A stretch of DNA of 64,000 nucleotides from Lichenostomus cassidix (Eukaryota > Chordata > Aves > Passeriformes > Meliphagidae). The stretch is taken from NCBI GenBank assembly GCA_008360975.2, contig CM039182.1:46822491-46886490 (forward strand), read 5' to 3'. How positions within the stretch are numbered: the first letter of the stretch is position 1; the number at the start of each line of letters is the position of its first letter. Positions 36,101 to 49,269 of the stretch are shown piece by piece. Under the pieces are notes generated by a model that searched no databases, was not told the origin of the DNA, and worked only from the letters and a program-made list of their open reading frames with translations. The position numbers and the translations under genes are program-made.

Positions 36101-37423
36101 AGAAAATGTCACATTGTAACCTGCTGATGGGAGGAGAGAAAAAAAACTAATTCAAAATCTTCACGCTTGTTCCCAGAAGTGCTAAATTTCTGAAGAGCAG
36201 TGAAGGGAATGTACACTAAATCAGTAAGCATGACTACTACTGCTAGGCTATTTTGAAATTCATTGCTGCAGTACAAAAATAATGAAATACAGCAAGGTCC
36301 TCACCCTCTTTTCTCATATTACAAGGATCTATGTTTATCACAGTGTTTTGAAGTGAAGGAGTGAGGTGTTTTCATTCAGAGGACTAGAGGGTAATTTTAG
36401 AAGAGCTTAACGTGATGAACGAGGAGGCAAGCATGACACATAATTGGATTGAAGTATCAAGTCTGGGGTGAATTTGCCCAAACCTGCAATGTTTCTTGCA
36501 GGTGTTGTTCAGTAAATCTGGGATTTATTAACAGAGAGTCAGAGTTGGCCTGTCTCTGGGGATGCAGGTCATCCCCTTCATCTGACCTCCATGTCCACCC
36601 CATTCTCGGGGATGAAGGAATCAGCTGCTTCACTGAAACTGCTCACTGAAAAAAGGAAAATGTAGGGTAAGAGCAGCATGATCAAAAAGGCAAGTTCAGG
36701 TCAAAGGCAAGAAGTGTTTTTGTGGAAGATTAGCCCCACTGGGGATGTTTCCTCTGTCTCAGGTTGGTGGAAGTACCCCAGAACTGTCCTGTACCCCATG
36801 TCCATAGGGCAGAGTCACTCTTGCCATTCCTCATCCATACCTGCCTCAGGCCTTTCCCTCCTTGCCATAAACTGAGCTTGTGGCTTCTGTGACACCCTGT
36901 GACCACTTTCTCCACTTTCTGTGAGGTGTCAGGGTGCTAGCTGGGTGACACTGACCGACACACAGGGCACCATGAAGCTGCAAATTCTAGTTTGACTGTG
37001 TGCTTGAAAGTCTGCAAGTAGCCAAGGGCAGTGACCCATTGTACACCTTCCCCAGCATGGTTTTTAGTGGAGGTTTTCCAGCTGGTTTTCATGGTGCTTT
37101 ATAATACTGAGCAGTAACTTTGTGAAGACCTCAACTACTTTTTCTTTTTCTTTCTTGTAAGCACACTTTGCAGTTGAGTGAATGAAAATTGATAGAGGGT
37201 TTGAATGCCAGAACTTGCACTCTATCTAAAGGAGGGGGACTGTGTGTCAGGACAGGGGTGGGTCCCAAGGAACACAGAGCCCAGCTCTGTTTCCTTTCAG
37301 ATGTCAAGCAGTTCAAGCTCGTGTTTCATTCTGCTGCTTTCTTTGGTCAGCTTCTTGGTGTGGTTATATCTTCTAGATGCAAAAGGTATAAATGATAAAG
37401 CTTTAACACCTGTTGCAAAGACT
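33103..37423 (+). other. EEPD1: EEPD1 intron, 5' part; no exon recognised
   Basis: The intron begins at the GTAAGA donor. The first few hundred bases are moderately GC-rich and then AT-leaning. I see a 17-bp tandem duplication at 34174-34206 and T runs at 35875-35901. No ORF resembles the remaining EEP domain or any other gene. Enhancers in the first intron would be unsurprising but are not visible. Confidence 0.65.
34174..34206 (+). repeat. 17-bp tandem duplication
   Basis: The word atttgtggactgcaca occurs at 34174 and again at 34191, giving a period of 17. The copies are identical, so this is a small recent duplication within the intron. Confidence 0.9.
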
Positions 37424-37625
37424 GCAGAACCACAGAAAAGTCCAGGTTAAAAGTGACCTCAGAATGTCATCTGACCCAACCTGTCCTGGGAAGGAGAGCC
37501 TGGATGCAATTATCTATCACTATGTCCAGTCACACTTTGAAAACCTCTAGCAGTGTGGCTCTTCTGCAACCCTGGGAGGTTGTTCCAGTGATTGACTCTT
37601 TTCACTATAAAAATTATTACTTGCA
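37424..37625 (-). mobile_element. CR1 LINE 3'-region fragment, old
   Basis: The + strand carries, in CR1-complement order: an agaaccacagaaaagtccag start, a gacctcagaatgtcatctg block, atgtccagtcacactttgaa, then a gaggttgttccagtgattga block and a ctataaaaa(tt) end. These match the conserved landmarks of the CR1 3' region on the minus strand. It is diverged and non-coding, inside the EEPD1 intron and antisense to the gene. Confidence 0.8.
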
Positions 37626-40604
37626 TGCCTGTGGAGTAACAAATACAAATACCAATATAGCATTTGTACATAGCACTGCTTGTGTTTTTTTATGGCATCG
37701 ACCGTAATCCTTAGGAACATGTCAGTCCTTCTTTCTTCCCTTTCTTCCTTGTAACTGTTAGCTGTTTTCAGTGCAGTTAGACAGAAGCATAGAGGTCTCT
37801 CAGGCAAGAAATTAATCACAGTGTCTGTGTCTGAGACTTAAATCAGTGTTCCAGCCAGGGGAACAGTAGGTAAATCTCAGCCTGAGATTGCTTCCTGGGA
37901 GGCAGTGGGGGGACAGGCAATCCCTGGGTAACCCTTGCTGTGTCACCACACTTGAAAGCTCCTCTTCTTAGCCTTACCCAGGTCACCTTAAGCACATCCT
38001 CTCATCACCTAAATAAAAAGAGAAGTTTCTGACCCACCCTCTGAAGCAGTCTCTTCCTATTAAGACATGAGGAAAACTTGCTCCTAAACTCTTGTTCAGG
38101 TCCCTGCATTAGGTGCTGGAGGCAAGAGAATCACTTTCCCATTGTTCCCCTACACTAAATAACAGGATGGGGCTTTTACTTTCTGCTCTATTCTCTTAGT
38201 CTGGGCTGAGAGGTGGGGTTATTACAAGGATCAGTCCTTTGCTACTGGGGGTTGTTACTGTGCTTGGGAAGGGGTATGGTGCGGTACCTTGCCTGTAGGC
38301 TTGTAGCCATATTTCCCATCGAGACAATGGGAAAAGATAGCACTCCCATGGAACAGACATCATATTAATTTATGGTAGTAGTAGTGATGGTTGTACTTGC
38401 ATGCTTCAGAGGCTCAGCTTGTATTTGTTGTTTCCACACTGTTGCTGAAGATCTCAGTGGTCGGGCAAAGCCCTGAGGTGCATCTGTTTTATATCTCTTT
38501 CTTTGTAAAGCTACTTGGTTTCCCCTCTATTGGGTTAGGCTGGAGCCTTGCCAAGAATAATTCCCCTGCAAGGAAGGATCAGGAAGGAGGGCCTGGCTCG
38601 AGTAACCTGACCATGCTAATAAGTCTTAAATGGCAAAAGAACAAATACACCCTCTTCTCCTTATGTAATAGAGAGGAAATCCTGCCTCCTGCAACTTCAG
38701 AGAAAACTTGAGAAAAAAGGAATTGTTAGATGATATCATCTGTGTGATCCCTTCACAAAGGGATTTTAATGAGCAGTAGAAAAAATGATGCATGTAAAGC
38801 CACCATTAATTTGCACTTTCTGATACCTCAGGGGACAAAAAAATGGGGTGACAGAAGAGCTGTTGTTGTGGGGGTTGGCTTTTTTGTTGGGTTTTTTTGG
38901 CCTCCACCTTCATGAGACCAACAGTATTTTACTTACTGGAGACTAGTGGGAGCCTTGAACTGCCTTCTGCATACCATCTGGCACAGGAAAGCAGCAGGTC
39001 AGACCCTGAATGATGCAGTTTTTCAGTGAAATGAAACTCGACTGATTTACTCCTGTTCAGGACTTGGCCCATTCCTTTGTGTAAAATCACATGAAGGCTA
39101 CCAAGCTTGATGCTAAAGAGCGCTGCCATGTCCCTGGGGGTTAGGGCTCCTCTGAGGTACTGCTCCCATCTTGGATAGGGGTTTCAGCCCCTTTCAGGAC
39201 TGCTGCTGGGGAAACAGGTGACGTCAGCTTCAAAGTAATAAAATAATTCCATTTCCAAACTGCTGTTCCATATGGATGCAATATTGAGCCCCTCTAAAAG
39301 GGCACTGCCTGCTCCTCCTACAAGAGGTGGGTGGCATGTTCAAGATACTTTGCAGCTCCTGGGTCTTTGCAGAAGAGATCAAAAGCAGTGGGTGGACTTG
39401 CAGCAAGACCATGAAGGGTGTTCACCACCCCTGTGGCCAGACTCTTGGAGGTGGCAGCTGGAGCCATGTGCTCTGCAGGAGATCTCACAGGTGAATGCAC
39501 TGAGCTGTTTGATCCTGCCTGGTGTCTGTTGCCACAGCCCCCACAGCTTTACTCCGTCAGACATGACATGGAATCTAGGACAGACCCTTGAAATTACCCC
39601 TGTGTGGCTGTCCCAGGGATTTTTGTGGTTTAATGGAGGTCTGGGCATTGTTTTAACTTTGCACAACTGCAGTTTCAGTGTATTTCCTGAACATTCGAGA
39701 GCTGTATCTAACCAGTCATTTTTATGCTTTAAAGCTGAGAATGTGGCTGGAAAAATAGTATGGTTAAAGGCTGGTTTATCCGTATAAAATAAACATTATT
39801 TTTCTCCTTTTTAAAATAATAACCATGCCCTGCCACTGTTACTTGTGCCGTAAAGCTTGACTAAAATGAAAGAGATTAGTGGGGAAAGAGTTGGTTCATG
39901 TATTACTTTTCCTCTCAATAGGTCTAATTTATACATCTGGCAGCACTTAATGGCCACATAGTTTCAATTCATGTCTGCTTGACTGTTCTGCACATGTATT
40001 TTGTCTCACTGAATTTGTGTTGCAGATCGCAGGTATTTTGGTAAACCAGAGCTGCCAGCTTATTCCTGCAGATCCTGCAGGGTTTGCTGTATTCCATGTG
40101 GCAAAGATTAAATGGGTTGGCTGAGTTATGGTAATAAATTGGTGAATTATTAAGTGATGTTGTACTGCCTGTTCCTGAATCACAAGCAGAGGCCATAAGG
40201 CTGTAACCTCATCCTACTTGACTTTTCAGAAAGCTTGTCCCACATGACTGTAGGAGACAGACTAGGTACCTACACATAGGGCTTTGTCTTCTGAACAGAA
40301 ATTGTGATTTTTCTGCGGTTCGGGAACTTGCGGTACAGCTGCAGGAAGGGTGGTTTTCTAGCTCTGTCTTTGAAAAGAGCAATAGGATCATTCCCACTTC
40401 TTACTGGGAAAGAAGAACCAAGGGACTACTAAGTTTCTGATGAGGTGCAAGCAGAAACTTGGTCAGTTGCTGTTAACCAGAGGAAAACGCTGTCTCTGTA
40501 ACCAAGTGCTCGTCTAGCTCACTGTGAGCATGGGTCTCCAGCAGTGTTAAATGGGGACATTTAGGAGACAATCCGTTTTTTTACAAATTTGGCTGCAGCC
40601 TTGT
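37626..40604 (+). other. EEPD1: EEPD1 intron, no exon recognised
   Basis: Unique-looking sequence. A 14-bp palindrome (agatgat and its complement) lies at 38728-38741, followed at once by a small stem (atccctt/aagggat, 4-nt loop). T/G-rich words occur near 38880. The 171-codon + frame at 39272-39787 has no recognisable domain and is treated as chance. Confidence 0.55.
38728..38763. repeat. Palindrome followed by a short hairpin
   Basis: A perfect 14-bp palindrome at 38728-38741 is followed by a 7-bp stem with a four-base loop at about 38747-38764. Both are read directly. They are probably coincidental, but the clustering is noted. Confidence 0.6.
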
Positions 40605-41645
40605 CGTGGTTTGACGCTGGCCAAACACCGGGCACCCACGACAGCCACTCACTCACTCTCCCTGCCACAGCTGGGCAGAGAAAAAAGTTTAACAAAGGGT
40701 TCATGAGTTGAGATAAGCACTGGGAGGAAACACTCCAAGGGCAAAACAGGCTCAACTTAGAGGTACAAAGTGAATTTATTGCTAACAAAGTCAGAGGAGA
40801 ATAATGAGAAGCAAAATAAGTGCCCTCCCTCCTTCCCACCAACACTGCAGGGAGACAGGTCGTGGGGGTTTTGGTCAGTTCGTCACCAAGACCTTCTTCC
40901 ATTGCTCAGGGAGAGGAGTCCTTCCCCTGCTGTGCCATGGGGTCCCTCTCACAGGAGACAGTTCTCCATGACCTTCTCCAACGTGGGTCCAGTCTCACGA
41001 GCAGTAGTTCTTCCAAAACTGCTGCAATGTGAGTCCCTCCCACGGGCAGACAGTCCTCCCAAAAGTGCTGCGGCATGGGTCCCTCATCCGTGGGGTGCAG
41101 TATTCCAAGCACAGGCTGCTCCAGCCTGGAAGCAGGAGCCCCTTCTCTCCACCGGGTCTCTCACTGGATCACAGCCTCCTCCAGGCATCCACCCCCTCTG
41201 GCATGGGCACCTCCCTGTAGGCTGCAGGTGGATCTCTGCATCCCCTATGAACCCCATGGGCTGCAGGGGCACAGCTGCTTCACCATGGTCATCACCATGG
41301 CCTGCAGAGGGAACTCGGCTCCTGTGCCTGGAGCACCTACTCCCATTCCTTCTCCACTGATCTAGGCATCTCCAGGTTGTTTCCCTCAGATGTTCTCACC
41401 TCCTCCCCTTCTCCTGCTAGGTTAAAACTGTGTCCCTCTTTGTTTTGATTTTCTTCTTAAATATGTTATCACAGAGGTGTTACTAACATCTCTAATTGGC
41501 CCAGGCTTGGCCAGCGACATGTCCATCTTCAGAGCCATCAGAGATTGTCTCTGCTGGACATGGTGGAAGCTTCTAGCAGCTTCTCACAGAAGCCACCTCT
41601 GTGGCCCCCCTGCTACCAAAAACCAGGCCATGCAAAACCAACACA
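40605..41645 (-). mobile_element. Solo LTR of an avian ERVL-like endogenous retrovirus
   Basis: This is a 1041-bp block that begins tgtcgtggtttgac and ends accaacaca on the + strand, so its ends have the TG...CA form of an LTR. The flanks are agcct (40600-40604) and atcct (41646-41650), a 5-bp target-site duplication with one mismatch. The transcriptional sense is the minus strand: there a TATA-like atatttaag (41456-41464) is followed by a long R region and AATAAA (40775-40780). The terminal wording matches a family abundant in bird genomes. No internal viral genes adjoin it, so it is a solo LTR left by recombination. It lies in the EEPD1 intron, antisense to the gene. ORFs inside, including a 196-codon + frame, are not genes. 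Confidence 0.85.
40937..41130. repeat. 46-bp tandem-like repeats inside the LTR
   Basis: A gtgggtcc-type word recurs ending at 40945, 40990, 41036 and 41082. The spacings are 45, 46 and 46 bp, with surrounding words such as ctgc, cacggg and ag-tcttcc repeating. A weaker fifth unit follows. They appear to be part of the LTR family rather than a separate insertion. Confidence 0.75.
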
Positions 41646-44600
41646 ATCCTTCTTGATGGAGTTGAGCTTTGGTGTGTTTCCTATAGCTGCATTGTTAGGA
41701 GGACCCTGCTTCTTACCCTGCTTCTTTAGTCTCTAATTAATGCTTCTCTGGGAGTCTTGCCCAAATCATGATTTCAAGATTTGGCTGGGTGAGCAAAGAA
41801 GAGGTGATAGGTCATGGATTACAGTGTGAATGTAACTTATTTTTAAGTCACATTGTTCTTCATTGTGATGCAAGTGTAAGCTGACAGATGGAAGCACAGT
41901 GTCCTTACTGAAATAATTACAATATGCTGCAGTAATTTCTCAACACTATTATATGGTGCGGTGATGGAGACAGGAACCGTGGCACATTAATAATAACAGT
42001 GCTTAAAAATAGGAACTCAGTAGCTTCTTCACTTCCAGATTTTTTTTTGTTATTTTACAGAAGTACTGTGCTTTGTTTCAATAATAGCTGGCGATCCCCA
42101 CTGATTTATCAGAGGATAAAAGTGCATGATGGCTTTGCTGAGGGGAGGGTGAGACCTGCCAGAGACCTCCTTTCTCATGTTGATCCTCTCTCTCATTTTG
42201 GGCCTGGGTGCTTCACAATGGATTCCAAAACGCCTTGTAAGGTGCTGAGAGTGGGGTTGGCATCATATCAACGGTAGGTAAATATGAAGGGAATATGTAG
42301 CTGTGGTAAAAAGGATATTTTCTGTCAATAAACTGTTTCATCTCACCCCTGGCATATCTAGCATATTCATGTCCAGATAAGACCATGTGGCATTTTCCAA
42401 TGGCATGAGTGTTTTAAACTGCTCAGTCACCATCGGGGAGGCTTGGTGCTGCTGACCTCCTTTCCATCCCTGCTGCTGGGGGTTTGTGCAGGAAGGAGTC
42501 TGGTGACGGCGCCAAGCTGTTATTTTCAGTGCCTGTGGTAAAATTATTAGAGGCCAGTGAGTAACAGAAATAAGTTTACCCTGCATGTGCCCCATGTGCA
42601 TGCATGTTCCAGAAGTTCAACTGTGTATAAAAATATAATTTAAAAAACAGTTCCTAAGGAAAAATACATTTGGGGTTACATTGTCATGTGTGCTAAGGAT
42701 GGCTGGGAGCTCTGTGGTTACTCAATGCACTGTGTGTGCAGTGGAATCAATGCAGCTTGCTTGTGCAGAGCGGGTTGGAGTCCCTCTGACTGAGGCCATC
42801 TGGAAGGGAGCCTCATGGCCATGCCGGCTGTCTGCCTGTCTGTCCTGTCCCTGTGTCTGTCATGGAGCTGGGGGGAGAGCACAGTAATGCCCTTCTGCTT
42901 TTTGTGGTGAGCATCCCAATGGGCAAGGCTACACCTGGGAGCAGTTCTCACTGTAAGCTTATGGATATGGATAAAGAGGAGGAGCTGGGAAATTTCCTCT
43001 TCCTTCTGCATGGCTACTTTTTGCCCTGTTTTTATAGGTGTTTCAGGTAACGTGCTCAAACTCCTGTGCAAATTTAGCTACAACAGCTGTCCAAGCCATT
43101 CACAGCCGAACGGGCTTTTAATGGGTTACTGAACAGCTAATTGATCAGCTCTGCTTTGGCTGCGCGAGGCAGTGGCAGCTTTCCTGCCCTAAATCCCTTG
43201 TGCTTGCTGCACGCCAGTCCTGCAGAGCTGCTGTTCCCTCTGCTTCACACGGCAGGGCGAATAAAGAGGCTGTTGCTTCTGCCTTCAGACTTATCCTTTG
43301 ACTCCTTGATATTTATAGCTCCATGTGCTCCTGTGCTTCCGTGTGGGTCCGTGGGTCACAGCCCTGCGGGTGTGGAGGCGCAGGCGCTCGGCTGCTGAGG
43401 GCTCGCTCCAGGCTCACTTGAGGTAATTGCCGGTCAGTGCCCATCCTCTCTTGCTCAGGCTTGGCTGGAGTAAAGTGTAGCCACCTTTCTGCCAAACTGG
43501 AAGAAGTGTGCTGTTGGATACACACTGGATGTTAACTTAGAAACCTTATATTTGGTTTCTTTATTTATTCTATTTAAACAAATAAGACCCAAGTGTGGTT
43601 CCGTCTCAGTGCCACTGAATTGCAGGGTGTCGTGTCAAAAGCAGGTCTTAATTTGGTGTTGAAAAATGAACCGTAAGGCAAGCTTTTCTTTCATACATGC
43701 TAGGCAAGTTCTACAGGCTTACTGTCAAACCTACTGCCTGTAGAATGTAAAATTACTACCTTGCTCCTCCTTTTTCTCCTTCTAAGCAGGCAGAAATATG
43801 GAATAGTGTGAACCTCTGCCAGGGAGCATAGCCTTAGCTGGGAACAACACATATGACTTGTTTTAAAACAGTCTGCTTTTCTAATAGGGCAGGAAATTTC
43901 CAGTGGTAATCCCATTTTAAGATAGCATAGACAGATATTGCTCTTCCACTGGAGGCAATGATGGAATCCTTATCCCTTTCCATAAGGATTGCCTTAGGGA
44001 AATCTTTGAGTTGTTCCCCTCTTGTGACATGTGGGGCTGATGGTGATGAGGCACATACCAGCATTGCGATACATGGGAGAGGAAGTACGCTGTGTCTGCA
44101 AGAGAGTCTGCCCCCATATACAAAACACCAGAGCTGCCACTGAATTAAGAGCTAAAATAAATGTTATCATCAAGAAAATGCTGCAGTGGTACCTGACTAC
44201 CCTTTGCAACATTTATTCTGACCAGCCCAGGTTTTTCTATTATTTTGGCAGCAATGACAGTGCAATTTTTGGCTATCTATCTGTCTATATCTTCCTGCTA
44301 GTCCTTTGTACAGCTCTATCCCTTATCTCTAGCTGTGTTTACAGTCCCCTTTCATATCAGTGGAGACTACCAGCACTGCCCACTGCCCTCTGTGCTGGCC
44401 ACTCTCCCAAAAACCTGGCATTGAGCAATGAACAGCATGTGACCGGGGTGAGGGCAAAGGGGTTGGTACTGCTGGCAGATAGCACAGAGGTACTTCCAAA
44501 ATATCCCACAGTGATCTCTTGGTGAAGGTTACCTACTGGTTACTAAAAAACCCCCACAATGCCTTGTTTTCATTGCTTCTGAGTTCTCTAGTGCAAAGCA

Positions 44601-47600
44601 GCACTGCAGAAAGGGAAGCCATGGCTTAAAGGATGAGATAAAATTTCAGTCATCAGCTCATGGATATAGATATAGATAGATATTTAAATAATTTCCACTC
44701 AGGGCTGTTGTCAGTAAAAGTTCTGAAAGCATTGCTGCTGGATGGAAGCGGTGCAGAAGCCACCTCCAAGCAGGTGGTGTTTCCCATTTCTATTTTAAAC
44801 TCAGAGCATTTGGACTTGGCTGTGGTTTGACTTGCCTCTCTATCCATTTTTGCCTTTTTTTTTTCTTTTTTTTTCCTCATGTGTGCAGCAGATTTTTTGA
44901 GGAGCTCTATGCAAGGATGATGATGATCTATATTGCCCAGCTGTGCACTGAAATTTGTCAAAAAGAAACTGAAAGTAAGAAACTGGGCACATATCTGTAT
45001 GTTGGTTGTTCATAGGTTGAAAGGAAATTGCCTCATAAACTTGCTTCTGTCTTTGAACTTATTTTTGAAGCTTGCTCTTGCAACGTGAACATGACCCCCT
45101 TCCATGTCCTCTTTCCACCCCTACTGAATCTAAAGCCCTTTCACTGGTTTCACTTGGCTTTTAAATTGTCTTGCCACATCTTGAGCACTTCCAGTTATCT
45201 CAAGTTCTTCTTGATCAAGCCTTTCACACCATGAGGGTTGAATGATATCATCTCTCACCTACAAGGCTGAGGACTTCAGTTTTCTTGGATCATCTGTGAT
45301 ACTTCCCCCAAATCATTCTAATGCCATCTTCTTGCTCCAAGATGTGCTGCAGCATTTCTTTCTCTACTGAGGCCTCTTGCCAGGCAGTTTGAAAATCAGT
45401 ACCTTTTGATATATCAAGTTTCAGGCAAAACCTGCTTGAAAACTACAGCCTTGCCTTTTATGTCAGGGGGTGTTAGGAATTCTTGCAATTAGAGGAGGCT
45501 CTTGTACCATTGCTTTAAAGGAAGAAAGTATTTATGTTTTCTATTTCTGTTCCTCAGAGGTACTAAAAGCTCTGCAGAAAAAAAACTTGTTAACTTCCTG
45601 ATGTGTTGGACATGGAATTATTTTTAACTTCCTAGAGCAGTTGTTTTAAAGGAGTTTGTATGTACCTTAGGCAGTTGGCAGGGTGAGTGCTCAGTATTTT
45701 TTTCCTATCTGATTATGCTGTGCGGGTGCATGCTGCACTGACAGTTTACGGTTCCTCTTCCATATGCATCTTATCTTCCTGAAGATAGTGTCTGGAGATG
45801 TCAGCTCTGTGAGGAGAGGCTGGTGAATTTATATCAGAAGAATCTTTTTGTCTAGCAGCTCTTCAGCACAGCACGCTGTTCAGAATATCTCTTAAAAATA
45901 GAAAGTACTGGAGGAATATCAGCTTTGTCATGGCAGTGCCGTTTGTCATCAGTGCTGACTTGATTTGACTAATCCCTGGTATTAGTAGGAGAAAGCCTGA
46001 GTTGCCCACGCAAGGTTCCCTGTGCCCCAGTTTTTGGAGTGCTTAGTGGTATGTTTTGGAGGATTATTTTGGAGTCTACAGCCAGACCAGCACTAAGTGT
46101 GTGTATTCTCTTAACTCCTACCTAAGGGTGCTTTTCACAAGAAATGTAACTATGATAGTCTAAAAACTTCAGTTCTTCTGGAGATGAGATTTCCTTGTAT
46201 ACTATTTATCTGCTGCAAGCCAATTTCATGTTTTAGGGGAGCAAGAGTTGTACAACAGCATGAATCCACCATCCAGAAAAAGCACAGAGATTGTTGCTTC
46301 CATTTTTATTATTCCCTGTGCTAGGCTCAAGTTTCACCTCCCACTCCTACTCCTCAAAACTGGGATGTTCTTGGAAATACTGTCAAATCTAAAAGCTGTT
46401 GAATTCAATTCCTGTCAAATTGATGGTTAAATTTTGGACAGTTTGATTATCCCTTGCTTTCATCCTCCTGAAATCTTCATCCAGTTGAACACTTCCGCAT
46501 GTTTCCCAGTCACCCTATTTTTACATCCTGTTTTCCATACTGGCATTTTACCTTATGGGTGCAATGAATGGCAAGATATATTTTAGTACTGTGTTATTGT
46601 CTTTAGGTATTAAATTACTGGTTTGATTGTTTTTATAGATTGTTCTTACGGCACAAATTTAGGAGGCAGTCATGCTAACAAAGTCTGTGTGAGGTACACC
46701 TCTTCAAATAATCTGGAATGCTTTCCATGGAGCAATGATTACTTCATGCTCAGAATAATCAAGAATCAGGAGTGGGATAAATGTTGTAAAAAGTTTATAA
46801 GTTCTTCTTCATGGACTTTGTAGACCTTCAGGTTGTAAACACCATTGAGAAGAATCACTGGTGCTCTCTTTTTGTTGCTTTATGTCCACTATTGAAGCAA
46901 ATTAAATTGTCCCCTGGGTTCAGCATTGAAAGATCTTACTCCTGCTCCCTGGGGGTGTCTGCACTGACACCTTCACTGTTTCTCCACTGGTTTTGGGGTG
47001 TTATCACATATTCAAGCTTGAGAAGATCAGTGGCAAATTGGAGGCATGCATAGCATGGCTGGCAAGGGCACTCGGGAGAACCTATGGGGAACATCTTCGT
47101 GGGCATCCACATGATCCTGCTTCATGCCCTGCATGTAGTTTGTTAAGAGCTTGTTTGCCTTGGAGCTTGTTGCAAAACATGCAAGTCATATCAAAAGCTG
47201 CACGAGACATAATTTTACACCACTATGTGCATCCCATCAAGGCACATGGGGATGTGCTTTTTCTCCTCCTGTCATGTCTTTCCAAGATGCATTTACACCT
47301 CAGCTCCAATATTTGGAGAGCTCTGGGTCTGGACAAGCAGACTTTCTCATTCCCACAGAAGTCTGGTGTTTCTAAGACTGTTTTGTGCTAAAGCTGCTGA
47401 CCTAAATAAGGTTAAGGATTTGGGCTACACAATTAGCACGCAATGCCAAGAAAGAAAAAGCTAAGCTCCAGCCACCATTCCCCGCTTGGCCAGGGCTGGT
47501 CTGCATGTGGGGCTCTGTAGCCCTCTTGCATCCTTATGCTGTAAAGGCCATTCTTATGTCCAGACGTCTCCAAGCCTGGCACGCAGGGATCCTCTGTGAC

Positions 47601-49038
47601 TGGGAAGCTTTCAAAACTCCTTCCTGCATGTCATTGTGCAGCTAGAAGCTGGGATTGCTTCCAGCTCACTGAAGACACTCCGACATTGTTCCCTCCTAAT
47701 CCCCTCCTTCTCAGAGAGTATGTCTTTTCGGAAGGCTAGCATGTTCCCTTGTTGGCTTTCCACGCGGGAACACAAGCGGCAGTTCATGGGAATAACGTAA
47801 CCCTGAATTAGCGATGAGCCAAGGCGGAGGGCGGCTGCATGGTGTGATGGTGGGATGAGCCTTTGGCTCTGTGGTGTGTTAGTGAGGATGCCTGGCTAGC
47901 CAGGCTGGCTTGTGGCTGTGCTCCATTTGTCTGCTTGCTCTCCTGCCAACAAGAAGCACAAACTTTCAGTGCTGGTGGGGCTCGGTTTCAGCAGGGAGAA
48001 ACGCCGTACCCCCAGCCCCCCTCTTGCAGTTGCTCGGAGGATGATTTGCAACTGGTTTGCTGTTTCTTTTTGAGTGCTGGTAGCCTGGGGAAATAAAAGC
48101 AGGTTAATGGGACAGGGAGGAGGGTGCTTTCTACTGAACTGGCTTTTTTTCTTCCCAAACCCGGATACAAGGAGAGAGAGAGAGAGAACAAGGTAATGAA
48201 TATATAGATATATTCAGATGTCTTTACAAGGACATCTTGTAGTGCAGGAATTTGACCTTGTAGGTTTGGATTGCATCATTTATAAGATGGTGGCCTCGAG
48301 GTCAACCCACCTGATACCTGAAGGTGCTGCTGCAGAAGACTTTGCACAGCTCTCAAGGCATGTGCAAGCCCAAGGACAAGGAGGAAGTAAGGATGTAGAG
48401 GAAATGTATTCCAGCTAAGTTATATCACCTTTTCCTGCTTTCTAGCAGGTCTGGAGCTCAGGTGAAGTTAGAACTTCTCCTGGTACATCTGGCTGTGTTG
48501 CTGTTTGCTTTGCTGTCCCTTCTGATGTTATTAGCTGTGTGTATTTGAAGTGTTAGAAGAGATATTTCAGGGAAGCTGGGATTGAATTAAAGCTGTGATC
48601 TGGGGCACACAGACACGTGCTAGAGGAGCTCATACACACAGATTGATAGTTTTTTTCAGGGTCTCTTCTAATGATGAGAAAGTGAGAACATTTATAACCA
48701 TGAGCACCAGCTGGCATGACTGGGATCCCTAAATCAATGGTGTATAGATGTTGGAGCCTCCTTTGCAGCATCAGGCTCTAACTTTCAAGTTTTGCCTTTT
48801 CTGAACATTCAAAAATGGTGAAGATAGTTCCTAAAAAAAAACAGCAGGATTAGAGCTACACTTAGAGCTACTTCGAACTACACTTAAAAATTTTGCAGAG
48901 CTGTTGTGATCTGTAATCTTGCACCTTTGGCTTTCATCCCTCAGAGCCATGTCCTGTAGAAAAGGCTGTGTTCCTGGGAGATAGGACAGCTAAAGTGGGA
49001 GGTGGGTAGGATGCTCCACAGCCATATCTCACAATGAT
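41646..49038 (+). other. EEPD1: EEPD1 intron, no exon recognised
   Basis: No credible gene. It includes a pyrimidine tract at about 44855-44878, a short (GA)n at 48171-48188, and a locally GC-richer block at about 47750-48010 that may be regulatory. The longest open frame, 164 codons at 44031-44525, has no family resemblance. Confidence 0.55.
48171..48188 (+). repeat. (GA)n microsatellite
   Basis: About eight GA units. Simple sequence, read directly. Confidence 0.9.
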
Positions 49039-49269
49039 ATGCATGATCTTAGATTGGAGATTAGGAAAAATTTCTTTGCCGAGAGGGTTGCCAAGTACTG
49101 GAGTAGGCTGCCAAGGGAAGTGGTTGACTTGCCAGCCCTGGAGGTATTTAAAAGATGTGTAGATGTTGTGCTTAGGGACATGGTTTAGTGGTGGGCTTGG
49201 AGGTGTTAATGGTTGGAGCTGGTGATCTTAGAGGTCTTTTCTAACCTAAATATTTCTGTCTTTCTATGG
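49039..49269 (+). mobile_element. CR1 LINE 3'-end fragment
   Basis: This is in CR1 sense orientation: gagattaggaaaaatttctt, a gggttgccaagtactgga block, ctgccaagggaagtggttga, ccctggaggtatttaaaaga, cttagggacatggtttagtg, and finally gatcttagaggtcttttcta before a tttctatgg terminus. All landmarks are in order and well preserved. It is a 5'-truncated copy on the same strand as EEPD1, and it is non-coding. Confidence 0.92.

Noticed and set aside
39272..39787. 171-codon + ORF in the intron
   Set aside because: It does not resemble the EEP domain or any known protein. The composition is mixed without motifs.
40977..41130. Regularly spaced repeats resembling a CRISPR array
   Set aside because: The units are imperfect throughout, there are no distinct unique spacers, and they lie inside an LTR of a vertebrate genome.
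40770..41360. 196-codon + ORF
   Set aside because: Lies wholly inside the solo LTR and runs opposite to its sense strand. It results from the 46-bp repeats and GC-richness, not from a viral or host gene.
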